This document shows, piece by piece, positions 45,761-54,425 of a DNA stretch of 64,000 bases. How positions within the stretch are numbered: position 1 is the first letter of the stretch; each line of letters starts with the position of its first letter. The stretch is from Actinoplanes subtropicus (lineage in GTDB: Bacteria > Actinomycetota > Actinomycetes > Mycobacteriales > Micromonosporaceae). Below the pieces are notes generated by a model, which saw nothing but the letters and a program-made list of their open reading frames with translations, did no database searches and was not told the origin of the DNA. The stretch covers positions 186,001-250,000 of the forward strand of contig NZ_JOJL01000008.1 of the NCBI RefSeq assembly GCF_000721705.1, written 5' to 3'. A program made the translations under genes and the position numbers.

Positions 45761-45796
45761 CATCAAGCCCCGGGCGGGGAAGCCCGGGGCTTGATG
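45761..45796 (-). terminator. candidate attenuator hairpin upstream of chorismate mutase
   Basis: A perfect 14-bp stem (CATCAAGCCCCGGG on the minus strand from 45796 and its complement down to 45761) with an 8-nt loop. It lies 47 nt before the chorismate mutase ATG and 23 nt after the leader ORF stop. There is no U-tract. The position within the leader of the gene it precedes fits an attenuator better than the terminator of the distant peptidase gene. Confidence 0.7.
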
Positions 45797-45819
45797 TAGG
45801 TCTGTCGTTCAGACGCGGC

Positions 45820-45873
45820 CTACGGTCGCCGGACTCCCGGTGCCGTAGTAAAAAATCGCGCCTGCTGGATCAC
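45820..45873 (-). CDS. candidate phenylalanine leader peptide of chorismate mutase
   Basis: Seventeen codons and TAG: MIQQARFFTTAPGVRRP (GTG start at 45873). Codons 7 and 8 are both TTT, a Phe codon that is rare in this genome, which favours TTC. The GTG lies 7 nt after a -10 box, which predicts a leaderless transcript starting at this codon. The last ten codons form a hairpin (CTACGG at 45843-45848 with CCGTAG at 45820-45825), and an alternative pairing (45819-45823 with 45796-45800, plus 45810-45813 with 45801-45804) competes for the same bases. This is the layout of ribosome-mediated attenuation. Inferred, not proven. Confidence 0.6.
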   Translation of the reverse strand: MIQQARFFTTAPGVRRP

Positions 45874-45880
45874 GCAGCCG

Positions 45881-45910
45881 AGTATGCCCCTGTCCCGAAC
45901 CCCACCGCAA
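45881..45910 (-). promoter_or_regulatory. promoter of the leader peptide and chorismate mutase
   Basis: On the minus strand TTGCGG (45905-45910), 18-nt spacer, CATACT (45881-45886). The start would fall at or next to the leader GTG at 45873. Confidence 0.55.
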
Positions 45911-45941
45911 GGAAACCGCCCGATCCGTGGGACGCGATCGA

Positions 45942-47108
45942 TCAGCCCGTGGTCAGATGGCCGATGGTGTCGACGCAAGTCTTGCTGACGGTGGTGAATG
46001 GGCGGCCGAAGGCGCTGCGGGCCGCGTCGTCGAGTGATTCGCCCAGCCGGAGCCGCTGCCGGACGAACTCCATCGCGCGCGGCTCGCCGAACTGCGTGAC
46101 CAGGCAGTCGACCGCGAAATGGCCGGCCGCGTAGAAGGCCGCGACCTCCTTGGCGCTCGCGCCGTCGCGCAGCGGTGGTGGGTTCAGCCGGGTGGGCCGG
46201 CGCAGGGCGATCTTGCTGTACGTGTCGGCAGCGCGCCGCGGTTGCATTCCGATGTACTCGGCGACCCCCTCGATCAGCCACATGTCCTCGTGCCGGGTGG
46301 TCACGCCGCTGATCGTGGCGACGTGCGCGAGCTCGTGCTGGATCACCTCGCGCAGGGCGGTCCGGGTGGGCAGCCGGCTCGGGTTGACCACCACGTCGGC
46401 GCCGGCCGGGCCGAGCGGCTGCATGTAGCCGACGGCCCACTCGGTGGCCTTGCCGCCGTACCAGGTGTGCCAGGTCTGGTCGGTGGCCAGGTAGAGGCGG
46501 TACCGGGCCTGGCGGTTGCCGGCGTACGCGGCGTAGCGGTCGTCGACCTGCGCGGCCTCGTCGGCGATTCGCACCACCTCGGCGAGTCTCGCCTTGAGGG
46601 CCTTCGGCGCTCCTACGGTCACCCGCTTGCCCTGGGCGAAGATCAGGTCGCCCTGCTGCCAGGGGGTCGGCTCGGGGCCGGGTGTGAAGGTGAGCGCAGT
46701 GATCTTGCCGCCGCTCGTCTTGAGGGATTGCCCGACTTTTGGGGAATTTTCCGGGCATTTCGCGGCGATGAAGCAGTAGGTCAGCTCGGCCTTGCCGTCC
46801 CGGCCGGCGCGATAGTCCACGGTGGCGTGCAGGGCGCGCAGCGTACGGAAGAGGTTCTGATAACGCGGCCGCAGCGGCGGCGTCACCGGGCCCAGCCACC
46901 CGCTCAGATCGCCCCGGTTCAGCGCCGCGGCCTGCTTCGTCAGCAACTGCTGAAGGGTGTCGGCCGCCTTCGGGCCCGGCGTGACGGCCCCGGCCGGAAT
47001 CACCCGGGTGGGATCACCGGTCGAGGTGAACAGCTCCCCGATCGTGATCGCCAGGACGGTGGCCAGCACGAGCCCACCGACGTGCCGAGCCCTCGTGTAG
47101 CCCCGCAC
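45942..47108 (-). CDS. membrane-anchored gluzincin metallopeptidase (peptidase MA-like)
   Basis: A 388-residue protein with one N-terminal transmembrane helix (VGGLVLATVLAITIGELF) and an extracellular domain. The zinc motif is HELAHVATISG with a downstream acidic ligand in WLIEGVAEYIG, giving HExxH and GVAEY as in peptidase MA-like proteins. The region before it (ADTLQQLLTKQAAALNRGD) looks like a regulatory or nuclear-transport-factor-like domain. GTG 47108 is chosen for its AGGAGG Shine-Dalgarno; the longer frame would have no such site. It is divergent from the beta-helix lipoprotein gene. Substrate unknown. Confidence 0.85.
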   Translation of the reverse strand: MRGYTRARHVGGLVLATVLAITIGELFTSTGDPTRVIPAGAVTPGPKAADTLQQLLTKQAAALNRGDLSGWLGPVTPPLRPRYQNLFRTLRALHATVDYRAGRDGKAELTYCFIAAKCPENSPKVGQSLKTSGGKITALTFTPGPEPTPWQQGDLIFAQGKRVTVGAPKALKARLAEVVRIADEAAQVDDRYAAYAGNRQARYRLYLATDQTWHTWYGGKATEWAVGYMQPLGPAGADVVVNPSRLPTRTALREVIQHELAHVATISGVTTRHEDMWLIEGVAEYIGMQPRRAADTYSKIALRRPTRLNPPPLRDGASAKEVAAFYAAGHFAVDCLVTQFGEPRAMEFVRQRLRLGESLDDAARSAFGRPFTTVSKTCVDTIGHLTTG

Positions 47109-47211
47109 CGCGCCTCCTCGGCCGGACCGCCGTCGTGGGCCGATTGAAACACAGAGGGACCGCACAGGCGATGCTCAGCGGCGGGATGAGAAGCGGCCCG
47201 AAGGTGTAGCC

Positions 47212-48591
47212 ATGACATCCCGCAGGCAGGTCCTCACCGCCGCAGCGCTGACCGCCTTCTCGCTCAGCGCATGCGCCAAAGCCGCCACCTCCAGCACCTC
47301 CGGCACCACGGCCACCAACGCGGCCGCCGCGGGCGGTGGGCCCGGGCAGCCGCCGGGCGGCGCCGGCGGCGGCAACTCGGGCACCCAGACCACCCCGACC
47401 GGCGCGTACCAGCTCACCAGCGGCAGCGCCACCAAGTCCGGCACCATCACCGCGAGCGGGAAGAACCAGTCCGGGGTGCTGGTGACCGGCGGCTCGCTGA
47501 CCTTGGACAACGCCAAGGTGGTCACCAGCGGCGCCACCTCCAGCAGCGACGAGAGCAGCTTCTACGGCCTGAACGCCGGGGTGCTCGCGCACAACGGCGG
47601 CACCATCGCCGTCAAGGGCGGTTCGGTCACCACCTCCGGGGCCGGGGCCAACGGCGTTTTCGCGTACGGCAAGGGGGTGATCACCCTCAACGGCACCAGC
47701 ATCAGGGCCACCGGGCAGTACGCGCACGGCATCATGGCCAGCGGCGGCGGCACCCTGACCGCCACGAACCTGACCGTGGACACCACCGGCGGCAGTTCGG
47801 CGCCGATCGCCACCGACCGGGGCGGCGGCACCATCACGGTGACCGGCGGGTCGTACACCTGCAGCGGCAACAACTCCCCGGCGATCTACTCCACCGGCGC
47901 CATCACCGCCACGGGCGGCACGTTCGCCTCGACGGGCTCGGAGATCGTGGTCGTCGAGGGCGCCAACTCGGTGACGCTCACCGACGCCACGCTGACCACG
48001 AGCAAGGCCGGCAAGTGGGGCGTGATGATCAACCAGTCGTTCTCCGGGGACGCCTCCGGCACCAAGGGCCTCTACACCCAGACCGGCGGCTCGCTGGCCA
48101 GCACGGCGAGCGACAGCCCGCTCTTCTTCGTCACCAACTCGACCGGCGTGATCAAGCTGTCCGGGGTGAAGGTCGCCGCGGCCGGCGGCGTCCTGATCAA
48201 GGCGGCCGCCGCGCAGTGGGGCACCAGCGGATCCAACGGCGGCCAGGTGGTGCTGACCGCGAAGGGCCAGGCGCTCGCCGGCGACGTGGTGGCCGACAAG
48301 GTCAGCTCGGTGACGCTCACGCTGACCAGCGGCTCCACGCTGACCGGCGCCGTCGACAACGCGGCCACCGCCAAGTCGGCCGCGCTGACGATGGACTCCT
48401 CCTGCGGCTGGACGGTGACCGCCGACTCGCACCTGTCCGCCCTGACCGGCGCCACGGTCAGCGGCAGCGCCGTCCGCAACATCAAGGGCAACGGCCACAC
48501 CATCACGTACGACTCGAGCGCCGGCGCCAACAGCTACCTGAACGGCAAGACCTACACCCTCTCGGGCGGCGGCACCCTCAAGCCGGCGTGA
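47212..48591 (+). CDS. secreted beta-helix repeat lipoprotein
   Basis: A 459-residue protein. The signal MTSRRQVLTAAALTAFSLSAC has an RR pair and a lipobox (SLSAC), so Tat-type export of a lipoprotein is possible. A Gly/Ala/Thr linker precedes about 350 residues of short Thr/Ser/Gly/Val-rich repeats (VLVTGGSLTLDNAKVVTSG, GGTITVTGGSYTCSG, VTLTDATLTTSK) with the spacing of a right-handed parallel beta-helix. No catalytic residues of pectate lyases are evident. Probably a cell-surface adhesin or polysaccharide-interacting protein. Confidence 0.82.
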   Translation: MTSRRQVLTAAALTAFSLSACAKAATSSTSGTTATNAAAAGGGPGQPPGGAGGGNSGTQTTPTGAYQLTSGSATKSGTITASGKNQSGVLVTGGSLTLDNAKVVTSGATSSSDESSFYGLNAGVLAHNGGTIAVKGGSVTTSGAGANGVFAYGKGVITLNGTSIRATGQYAHGIMASGGGTLTATNLTVDTTGGSSAPIATDRGGGTITVTGGSYTCSGNNSPAIYSTGAITATGGTFASTGSEIVVVEGANSVTLTDATLTTSKAGKWGVMINQSFSGDASGTKGLYTQTGGSLASTASDSPLFFVTNSTGVIKLSGVKVAAAGGVLIKAAAAQWGTSGSNGGQVVLTAKGQALAGDVVADKVSSVTLTLTSGSTLTGAVDNAATAKSAALTMDSSCGWTVTADSHLSALTGATVSGSAVRNIKGNGHTITYDSSAGANSYLNGKTYTLSGGGTLKPA

Positions 48592-48623
48592 CGCGCGGCG
48601 GAATTCTTGTCGGTGGGTGGGCC

Positions 48624-48629
48624 TAGACT
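48624..48629 (+). promoter_or_regulatory. pcrA -10 box, near-leaderless start
   Basis: TAGACT (TANNNT) ends 10 nt before the pcrA ATG, so the transcript should begin within a few bases of the start codon. No Shine-Dalgarno is present, in agreement. The -35 region is not recognisable. Confidence 0.5.
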
Positions 48630-48639
48630 TGCCAGCGCG

Positions 48640-51084
48640 ATGCGAGCTTCCTCTGAACCCCAGAACAATGCCCTCTTCACCATGCCCGCGGTGCGCGAGC
48701 CGGAGGAGCGGAAAAAGCGGCGACTCGACCCGGATTCGCTGCTCACGGGTCTCAATGGGCCGCAGCGTGACGCGGTCACCCACGCCGGGTCGCCGCTGCT
48801 GATCGTGGCCGGCGCCGGGTCGGGCAAGACCCGGGTGCTCACCCACCGGATCGCGTATCTGCTGGCCGCCCGCGACGTGCACCCTGGCCAGATCATCGCG
48901 ATCACGTTCACCAACAAGGCCGCCGGTGAGATGAAGGAACGGGTGGCCGACCTGGTCGGGCCCCGGGCCCGGCTGATGTGGGTGTCCACCTTCCACTCCG
49001 CGTGCGTGCGCATCCTGCGGGCCGAGCACGACCACGCGGGGCTGAAGAGCACGTTCTCCATCTACGACGCCGACGACTCCCGCCGGCTCATGCAGCTGGT
49101 GATCCGCGAGCTCGACCTGGATCCCAAGCGGTACACGGCGCGGGGCCTGGCCGCCCAGGTGTCGAACCTGAAGAACGAGTTGGTCGAGCCGGAGGAGTAC
49201 AAGAACAAGGCGAAGGGTCCGAACGAACGGGCGCTGGCCGAGGCGTACGAGATGTATCAGCGCCGCCTGCGCGAGGCGCACGCGCTGGATTTCGACGACA
49301 TCATCATGGCCACGGTGCACCTGTTCCAGTCGCATCCGCACGTCGCCGAGGCCTACCGCCGCCGCTTCCGGCACGTCCTGGTCGACGAATACCAGGACAC
49401 CAACCACGCCCAGTACACGCTGGTCAAGGAGCTGGTGGGGGAGAAGGGCGGCGAGGTGCCGCCGGCCGAGCTCTGCGTGGTGGGCGACGCCGACCAGTCC
49501 ATCTACGCGTTCCGCGGCGCGACGATCCGGAACATCCTGGAGTTCGAGCGCGACTACTCCGACGCGCGCACGATCCTGCTCGAGCAGAATTACCGCTCGA
49601 CCCAGACGATCCTCTCCGCGGCCAACGCGGTGATCGAGCGCAACCCGTCGCGCAAACCCAAGCGGCTCTGGAGCGACCAGGGCGCCGGCGAGCAGATCGT
49701 CGGCTACGTGGCCGACACCGAGCACGCCGAGGCCGACTGGGTGGCCCGCGAGATCGACCGGCTGCACGACCGGGCCGAGGTCCGCCCCGGCGACGTGGCG
49801 GTCTTCTACCGGACCAACGCGCAGTCCCGCGTCTTCGAGGAAGTGTTCATCCGCGTCGGCCTGCCGTACAAAGTGGTCGGTGGGGTTCGCTTCTACGAGC
49901 GCAAGGAGGTGCGCGACGCGCTCGCCTACCTGCGCGCGGTGGTCAACGACGACGACACGGTCAGCATCCGCCGGGTGCTCAACACCCCTAAACGCGGCAT
50001 CGGCGAGCGGGCCGAGGCGTGCATCGAGGCGCTGTCCTCGCGCGACCGCATCTCGTTCGGGCAGGCCCTGCGGCACGCCAAGGACGCGCCCGGCATCGCC
50101 ACCCGCGCGGTGAACAGCATCAACGACTTCGTCCAGCTGCTCGACGACCTGCGCGGGCTGTCCCGCACATCCCCGCCGGAGGAGGTGCTGGAGGCGGTGC
50201 TGCAGCGCTCCGGCCTGCTCAGCGAGCTGGAGGAGAGCATCGACCCGCAGGACCAGGGCCGGGTGGAAAACCTGCAGGAGCTGGTGAGCGTCGCCCGGGA
50301 GTACACCGAGCGGGTCGAGGCCCAGGCCGAGGAGGGTGAGGAGGCTCCGCCGACTGATAGTCCAGGCTTGGGTGGAGGCACAGCCGCCACCCTGGCCGGG
50401 TTCCTCGAGCAGGTGGCGCTCGTTGCCGACGCCGATCAGCTGCCCGACGACGACCCGGAAAACCAGGGCGTGGTCACGCTGATGACCCTGCACACGGCGA
50501 AGGGCCTGGAGTTCCCGGTGGTGTTCCTGACCGGGCTGGAGGACGGCGTCTTCCCGCACATGCGGGCGCTGGGCGACAACACCGAGCTGGAAGAGGAGCG
50601 CCGGCTGGCGTATGTCGGGATCACCCGCGCCCGGCAGCGGCTCTACCTGTCCCGGGCGGTGACCCGCGGCGCGTGGGGGCAGCCGCAGTACAACCCGCCG
50701 TCCCGGTTCACCGACGAGTTGCCGCCCGAGCTGATCCGCTGGGAGCGCACGGCCGGGTCGTACACGTCCTGGTCGGGCACCGGCGGCGGGGTGGGCGGCC
50801 GCGGCGGCGGGGATCGCTCCCGGGGCGGCGGCTTCGCCGGCGGCACACCGAAGGCGCAGCAGCTGGCCAGCCGGTTGGGCATCGACGCGAGCAAGCTCGC
50901 CACGGCCAGCGAGCTGCCGCAGGCGCCGAAGGTCGCGGTGGGCGACCGGGTCAACCATCAGCGGTACGGGTTGGGCCGGGTCCTCGCGGTCGAGGGGCAG
51001 GGCCCGGGCGCCCGCGCGCAGATCGACTTCGGCGACCAGGTGATGTGGCTCGTCATGCGGCACGCCCCGATCGAGAAGATCTAG
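48640..51084 (+). CDS. pcrA: ATP-dependent DNA helicase PcrA (UvrD/Rep family)
   Basis: A 3'-5' superfamily 1 helicase of 814 residues for repair and replication. Motifs: LNGPQRDAV (Q), GAGSGKTRVLTHRIA (I), DEYQDTNHAQ (II), VGDADQSIYAFRGA (III), NYRSTQTIL (IV), LHTAKGLEFPVVFLTGLEDG (V) and ARQRLYLSRA (VI). The C-terminal tail ends in a Tudor-like fold (VGDRVNHQRYGLGRVLAVEG) that contacts RNA polymerase in relatives. ATG 48640 is used. At residues about 568-582, in the linker after [17 protein letters not shown], it carries a codon-atypical insert also found in purH. Confidence 0.96.
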   Translation: MRASSEPQNNALFTMPAVREPEERKKRRLDPDSLLTGLNGPQRDAVTHAGSPLLIVAGAGSGKTRVLTHRIAYLLAARDVHPGQIIAITFTNKAAGEMKERVADLVGPRARLMWVSTFHSACVRILRAEHDHAGLKSTFSIYDADDSRRLMQLVIRELDLDPKRYTARGLAAQVSNLKNELVEPEEYKNKAKGPNERALAEAYEMYQRRLREAHALDFDDIIMATVHLFQSHPHVAEAYRRRFRHVLVDEYQDTNHAQYTLVKELVGEKGGEVPPAELCVVGDADQSIYAFRGATIRNILEFERDYSDARTILLEQNYRSTQTILSAANAVIERNPSRKPKRLWSDQGAGEQIVGYVADTEHAEADWVAREIDRLHDRAEVRPGDVAVFYRTNAQSRVFEEVFIRVGLPYKVVGGVRFYERKEVRDALAYLRAVVNDDDTVSIRRVLNTPKRGIGERAEACIEALSSRDRISFGQALRHAKDAPGIATRAVNSINDFVQLLDDLRGLSRTSPPEEVLEAVLQRSGLLSELEESIDPQDQGRVENLQELVSVAREYTERVEAQAEEGEEAPPTDSPGLGGGTAATLAGFLEQVALVADADQLPDDDPENQGVVTLMTLHTAKGLEFPVVFLTGLEDGVFPHMRALGDNTELEEERRLAYVGITRARQRLYLSRAVTRGAWGQPQYNPPSRFTDELPPELIRWERTAGSYTSWSGTGGGVGGRGGGDRSRGGGFAGGTPKAQQLASRLGIDASKLATASELPQAPKVAVGDRVNHQRYGLGRVLAVEGQGPGARAQIDFGDQVMWLVMRHAPIEKI
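50343..50385 (+). repeat. copy 1 of a repeat shared by the coding regions of pcrA and purH
   Basis: Positions 50343-50373 (31 nt, beginning GGCTCCGCCGACTGATAG) are identical to 57492-57522 in purH. A further ACAGCC (50380-50385) matches 57529-57534 at the same distance, giving 40 of 43 positions. Both copies are read in the same frame as [10 protein letters not shown]. The codons ACT, GAT, AGT, CCA, TTG and GGT are unlike the neighbouring codons. The core GACTGATAGTC is a small palindrome. Confidence 0.9.
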
Positions 51085-51316
51085 CCTGGGGGTACGCGGG
51101 GCGTGGGTGACCTCGCGGCGGCCTTCGGCAGTTCACGGCCGGCATCGGTGCCCGTGCTGCGCCTCTGGCCGGGCGAGCTTCCGACGGGTTGGGGGAGCGG
51201 CAGGGCGAAAGCGCCGCGACGCCGTGATGAGGGCCCGGTGCGGGCCGTGCGGAACGCCTGCTGACGGCCGTGTTTGTTGGTTGAGGGCGGCCCGGGGAAC
51301 TGGCTGGCCGGAACGA

Positions 51317-52057
51317 TCAGGAGGCGGCGGCGGCCATGCCGGCGTACACCGACTCGACCTGAAGCTTGATGTCGACGCCGCGGTCGCGCAGGAACGGGAT
51401 GGGGTCGGTGGGCTGGCCGTTGACGTGCACCTCGAGGTGCAGGTGCGTCCCGTACGAGGCGCCGGTGTTGCCGACCTCGCCGATGATCTGGCCGGCCTTG
51501 ACCTGGTCGCCCACGTGCACCAGCAGGCGCCGGGAGTGGGCGTAGATGACCTCGGTGCCGTCCGCGTTCTTGACCGTGATCGTGTAGCCGTAGCCGCCGT
51601 AGTAGCCCGCCTGGGTCACCGTACCGGCGTGCACCGCCTTGTACGGCGTGCCCTCGGACGTGGCCAGGTCGACGCCGGCGTGCAGCTTGCCCCAGCGGAC
51701 CCCGTACGCCGAAGTGAAGGTGTAGTCGTCCAGCGGCAGCAACCAGACGTCGTTCGCGGCCTCGTCGGCGTTGACCTTGGTCTTGCTGAGCGCTCCCCGG
51801 TCCTCGCCACGGGAGGCCGCGTTGTTGTTGTCGCGGGCGGCCAGGGCGTCCTGGGCGACGTGCGCGTTCTCCAGGCCCTGCAGAACCTCGGGGTTGACCG
51901 CCTTCTGATCCGGCAGGTTGGCGGCGGCGCCGATGGCGACCACTCCGGCGCCGAGGAAGGCGGCGGTGGTGACGACCGCGTAGCGGCTGCGGGGAGGGGT
52001 GGGTACGCGGCGTCGGCCGCGGTACCGGTCGGGCTCAGACGACAAGCGCTGGCGCAC
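51317..52057 (-). CDS. M23-family peptidoglycan endopeptidase, membrane-anchored
   Basis: A 246-residue LytM-type protein. An N-terminal Arg-rich cytoplasmic tail and one transmembrane helix (YAVVTTAAFLGAGVVAIGAA) precede a linker and the M23 domain: the zinc ligands are in LHAGVDLAT (H-x3-D) and YGTHLHLEV (H-x-H). All residues needed for activity are present. GTG 52057 has GGAGGG 6 nt upstream; the longer in-frame extension reads through the promoter. Likely cleaves cross-links in the wall during growth. Confidence 0.92.
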   Translation of the reverse strand: MRQRLSSEPDRYRGRRRVPTPPRSRYAVVTTAAFLGAGVVAIGAAANLPDQKAVNPEVLQGLENAHVAQDALAARDNNNAASRGEDRGALSKTKVNADEAANDVWLLPLDDYTFTSAYGVRWGKLHAGVDLATSEGTPYKAVHAGTVTQAGYYGGYGYTITVKNADGTEVIYAHSRRLLVHVGDQVKAGQIIGEVGNTGASYGTHLHLEVHVNGQPTDPIPFLRDRGVDIKLQVESVYAGMAAAAS

Positions 52058-52164
52058 GAACAACCCTCCGTCGATGGCATTACGTCGGACCCTGCCGTTC
52101 CCCAGATAATTGCTGGTGACCGTCGATGGTCCGTGCTGTCGGATCGGCGTTAACCGGTTGACAG

Positions 52165-52195
52165 CCGGGAGCCACGGTAACGAAATGGCTGCCGG
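52165..52195. promoter_or_regulatory. inverted repeat over the M23 gene promoter
   Basis: CCGGGAGCCA at 52165-52174 and TGGCTGCCGG at 52186-52195 (9 of 10 pairs, 11-nt spacer). It covers the -10 box and most of the spacer of the promoter at 52174-52202, which is the usual position of a repressor site. Confidence 0.5.
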
Positions 52196-52202
52196 GTCAC
52201 AA
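52174..52202 (-). promoter_or_regulatory. promoter of the M23 endopeptidase gene
   Basis: On the minus strand TTGTGA (52197-52202), a 17-nt spacer and TACCGT (52174-52179, TANNNT). It predicts a 5' leader of about 110 nt. I looked for the c-di-AMP riboswitch that often precedes actinobacterial wall hydrolases but could not recognise it. The rest of the 52058-52437 gap, up to icmB-like, holds nothing else I can name. Confidence 0.6.
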
Positions 52203-52437
52203 GTCGCAGCGCCAAATCGCTGACAGTTCCTGGTCCGTATTGGACGGCTAATGTCCGAATTGAGGGTTTCTCGGTACACGCTCGGTAATGGTGTGAGAAA
52301 CGCACCGTCAGATCACTCTGAATGCATTTCCGGTCACCCAAGGTGATCTCGGTTGCCCGGAGTCGACTACCCCGGCACCGGGTTGCGGGTTACCGTTCGT
52401 TCAGGACGATGGGGTTCGCCGGACACGGAGGGTCGTT

Positions 52438-52842
52438 ATGCAGGCACGGATCAGGGTGGTCGTGGCCAAGCCCGGACTGGACGGGCACGACCGGGGCGCC
52501 AAGGTGGTGGCCCGCGCCCTGCGTGACGCGGGTATGGAGGTCGTGTACACCGGTCTGCACCAGACTCCGGAGCAGATCGTCGAGACGGCCATTCAGGAGG
52601 ACGCCGATGCGATCGGTTTGTCCGTTCTGTCCGGTGCGCACATGACCCTGTTCCGCCGCGTGATCGAGCTGCTGGCGGAGCGTGACGCAACCGACATCGT
52701 GGTATTCGGCGGAGGCATCATTCCGGCCGACGACATTGCCGAATTGGAGGCCCTGGGGGTCGCCAGGATTTTCACCCCGGGCGCGACCACCGCATCCATC
52801 ATCGAATGGGTACGCGCCAATGTGCCGACGCCGGTCGCATAA
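52438..52842 (+). CDS. cobalamin-binding small subunit of an acyl-CoA mutase (IcmB-like)
   Basis: A 134-residue standalone B12-binding domain. The motif [15 protein letters not shown] contains D-x-H-x-x-G, whose His coordinates cobalt, followed by LSVLSGAHM (S-x-L) and [10 protein letters not shown] (GG). Isobutyryl-CoA mutase has a separate small subunit of about 136 residues, and in Streptomyces that gene lies between pcrA and sucC, the same place as here. The large subunit is not in this window. ATG 52438 has a GGAGGG Shine-Dalgarno. Confidence 0.87.
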   Translation: MQARIRVVVAKPGLDGHDRGAKVVARALRDAGMEVVYTGLHQTPEQIVETAIQEDADAIGLSVLSGAHMTLFRRVIELLAERDATDIVVFGGGIIPADDIAELEALGVARIFTPGATTASIIEWVRANVPTPVA

Positions 52843-52850
52843 CGCAAGGG

Positions 52851-52887
52851 GAGAGGCCGGACGCACCCCTCACACGTCCGGCCTCTC
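52851..52887 (+). terminator. terminator of the icmB-like gene
   Basis: A perfect 13-bp stem (GAGAGGCCGGACG at 52851-52863 with 52875-52887) and an 11-nt loop, 8 nt after the stop codon. Confidence 0.85.
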
Positions 52888-53242
52888 TATGCACGATGCC
52901 CCGCCGCCACCCCTCGACCGACAGGGCATCGGCCGTCTCGCATTCGGTTCGCCGTAGCGCTCCGACACCACTCTCAACGACGCCTTACCTGGCCGGTTAC
53001 GACCGTCGTCCGAGCTTTTTCCGCGAGGTGCGGCTGTGCCCCGCGGGGCCGGTGATGTGCGGTCTTGCACACCGCGTGCCCGTCGCTACACCTGTGGGCC
53101 CGCTGGTCGCTAGTCTGCGGATGACGGCCCCTCGGGCCGGACATTCTTCACGCTCGGCGACGCCGACAGGCCGCCGCGCACACAGGTCGGGACGCAATGG
53201 TGCGGCTTGCCGGCGCTTGGCGTCGCGAGCGAAAGGAGACAC
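52888..53242 (+). promoter_or_regulatory. sucC upstream region
   Basis: 355 nt without a gene. It holds a possible -10 TAGTCT at 53111-53116 without a clear -35, GC-rich palindromes (ggccc/gggcc near 53130), and the sucC Shine-Dalgarno AAAGGAG at 53232. Nothing else recognised. Confidence 0.4.
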
Positions 53243-54421
53243 GTGGACCTGTTCGAGTATCAGGGGCGTGACCTGTTCGAACGGCACGGGCTGCCCGTGC
53301 TGGGCGGCGGTGTCGCCGAGACCCCGCAGGAGGCCCGCGCGATCGCGGAGCGGCTCGGCGGCAAGGTCGTCGTCAAGGCTCAGGTGAAGGTCGGCGGCCG
53401 CGGCAAGGCCGGCGGCGTGAAGCTGGCCGACGGCGCGGACGAGGCCGAGGCGCGCGCCACCGACATTCTGGGCATGGACATCAAGGGCCACACGGTCCAC
53501 AAGGTGATGCTGGCCGAGACGGCCGACATCAAGGAGGAGTACTACCTCTCCTACCTGCTCGACCGCGCGAACCGTACGTTCCTCTGCATCGCCAGCGTGG
53601 CCGGCGGCATGGAGATCGAGACGGTCGCCGAGGAGCAGCCCGAGCGGGTAGCCAAGATCGCCATCGACGCCAGTAAGGGCGTGGACGAGGCGAAGGCCCG
53701 CGAGATCGTGGCCGCGGCCCAGTACCCGGCCGAGGTCGCCGAGCAGATCGTCGACATCGCGGTGAAGCTCTGGCAGGCCTTCGTGGCCGAGGACGCCACG
53801 CTGGTCGAGGTCAACCCCCTCGCGAAGGTCGGCGACGGCCGGGTGCTGCTGCTGGACGCCAAGATCACTCTGGACGAGAACGCGTCGTTCCGGCACCCCG
53901 ACCACGATGCGCTGGTCGACCAGTCCGCGGTGGACCCGCTGGAGCAGGCCGCCAAGGCCAAGAACCTCAACTACGTCAAGCTGGACGGCGAGGTCGGCAT
54001 CATCGGCAACGGCGCCGGCCTGGTCATGTCCACCCTCGACGTGGTGGCCTACGCGGGCGAGCGGCACGGCGGCGTCAAGCCGGCCAACTTCCTCGACATC
54101 GGCGGCGGCGCCAGCGCCCAGGTGATGGCGAACGGCCTGGAGATCGTGCTCGGCGATCCGGCGGTCAAGTCGGTCTTCGTGAACGTCTTCGGCGGCATCA
54201 CCGCCTGCGACGCGGTCGCCAACGGCATCGTCCAGGCCCTCGCCCTGCTCGCCGAGCGCGGCGAGACGGTCACCAAGCCGCTCGTGGTGCGCCTCGACGG
54301 CAACAACGCCGAGGCTGGCCGTGCCATCCTCGACGGCGCGAACAACTCGCTGGTCGAGCGGGTGGACACGATGGACGGAGCGGCCGAGCGCGCCGCCGAG
54401 CTCGCGGCTGCGGGGAAGTGA
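53243..54421 (+). CDS. sucC: succinate--CoA ligase (ADP-forming), beta subunit
   Basis: A 392-residue ATP-grasp subunit of succinyl-CoA synthetase, TCA cycle. It starts [19 protein letters not shown] and has [18 protein letters not shown] for nucleotide binding, LVEVNPL with the metal-binding Asn/Glu, and NIFGG-type [11 protein letters not shown] near the end. GTG 53243 follows AAAGGAG. The sucD ATG begins 4 nt after its stop. Confidence 0.97.
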   Translation: MDLFEYQGRDLFERHGLPVLGGGVAETPQEARAIAERLGGKVVVKAQVKVGGRGKAGGVKLADGADEAEARATDILGMDIKGHTVHKVMLAETADIKEEYYLSYLLDRANRTFLCIASVAGGMEIETVAEEQPERVAKIAIDASKGVDEAKAREIVAAAQYPAEVAEQIVDIAVKLWQAFVAEDATLVEVNPLAKVGDGRVLLLDAKITLDENASFRHPDHDALVDQSAVDPLEQAAKAKNLNYVKLDGEVGIIGNGAGLVMSTLDVVAYAGERHGGVKPANFLDIGGGASAQVMANGLEIVLGDPAVKSVFVNVFGGITACDAVANGIVQALALLAERGETVTKPLVVRLDGNNAEAGRAILDGANNSLVERVDTMDGAAERAAELAAAGK

Positions 54422-54425
54422 CGTA

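Noticed and set aside
47014..51063. A 1,349-codon open frame on the minus strand across pcrA
   Set aside because: It is antisense to pcrA, which has every helicase motif; the minus translation is Arg/Gly/Val-rich with no domain, as expected from GC-rich third positions.
52058..52437. c-di-AMP (ydaO-type) riboswitch upstream of the M23 gene
   Set aside because: Expected from known actinobacterial wall-hydrolase genes, but I could not match the conserved core; only a promoter and an inverted repeat are supported.
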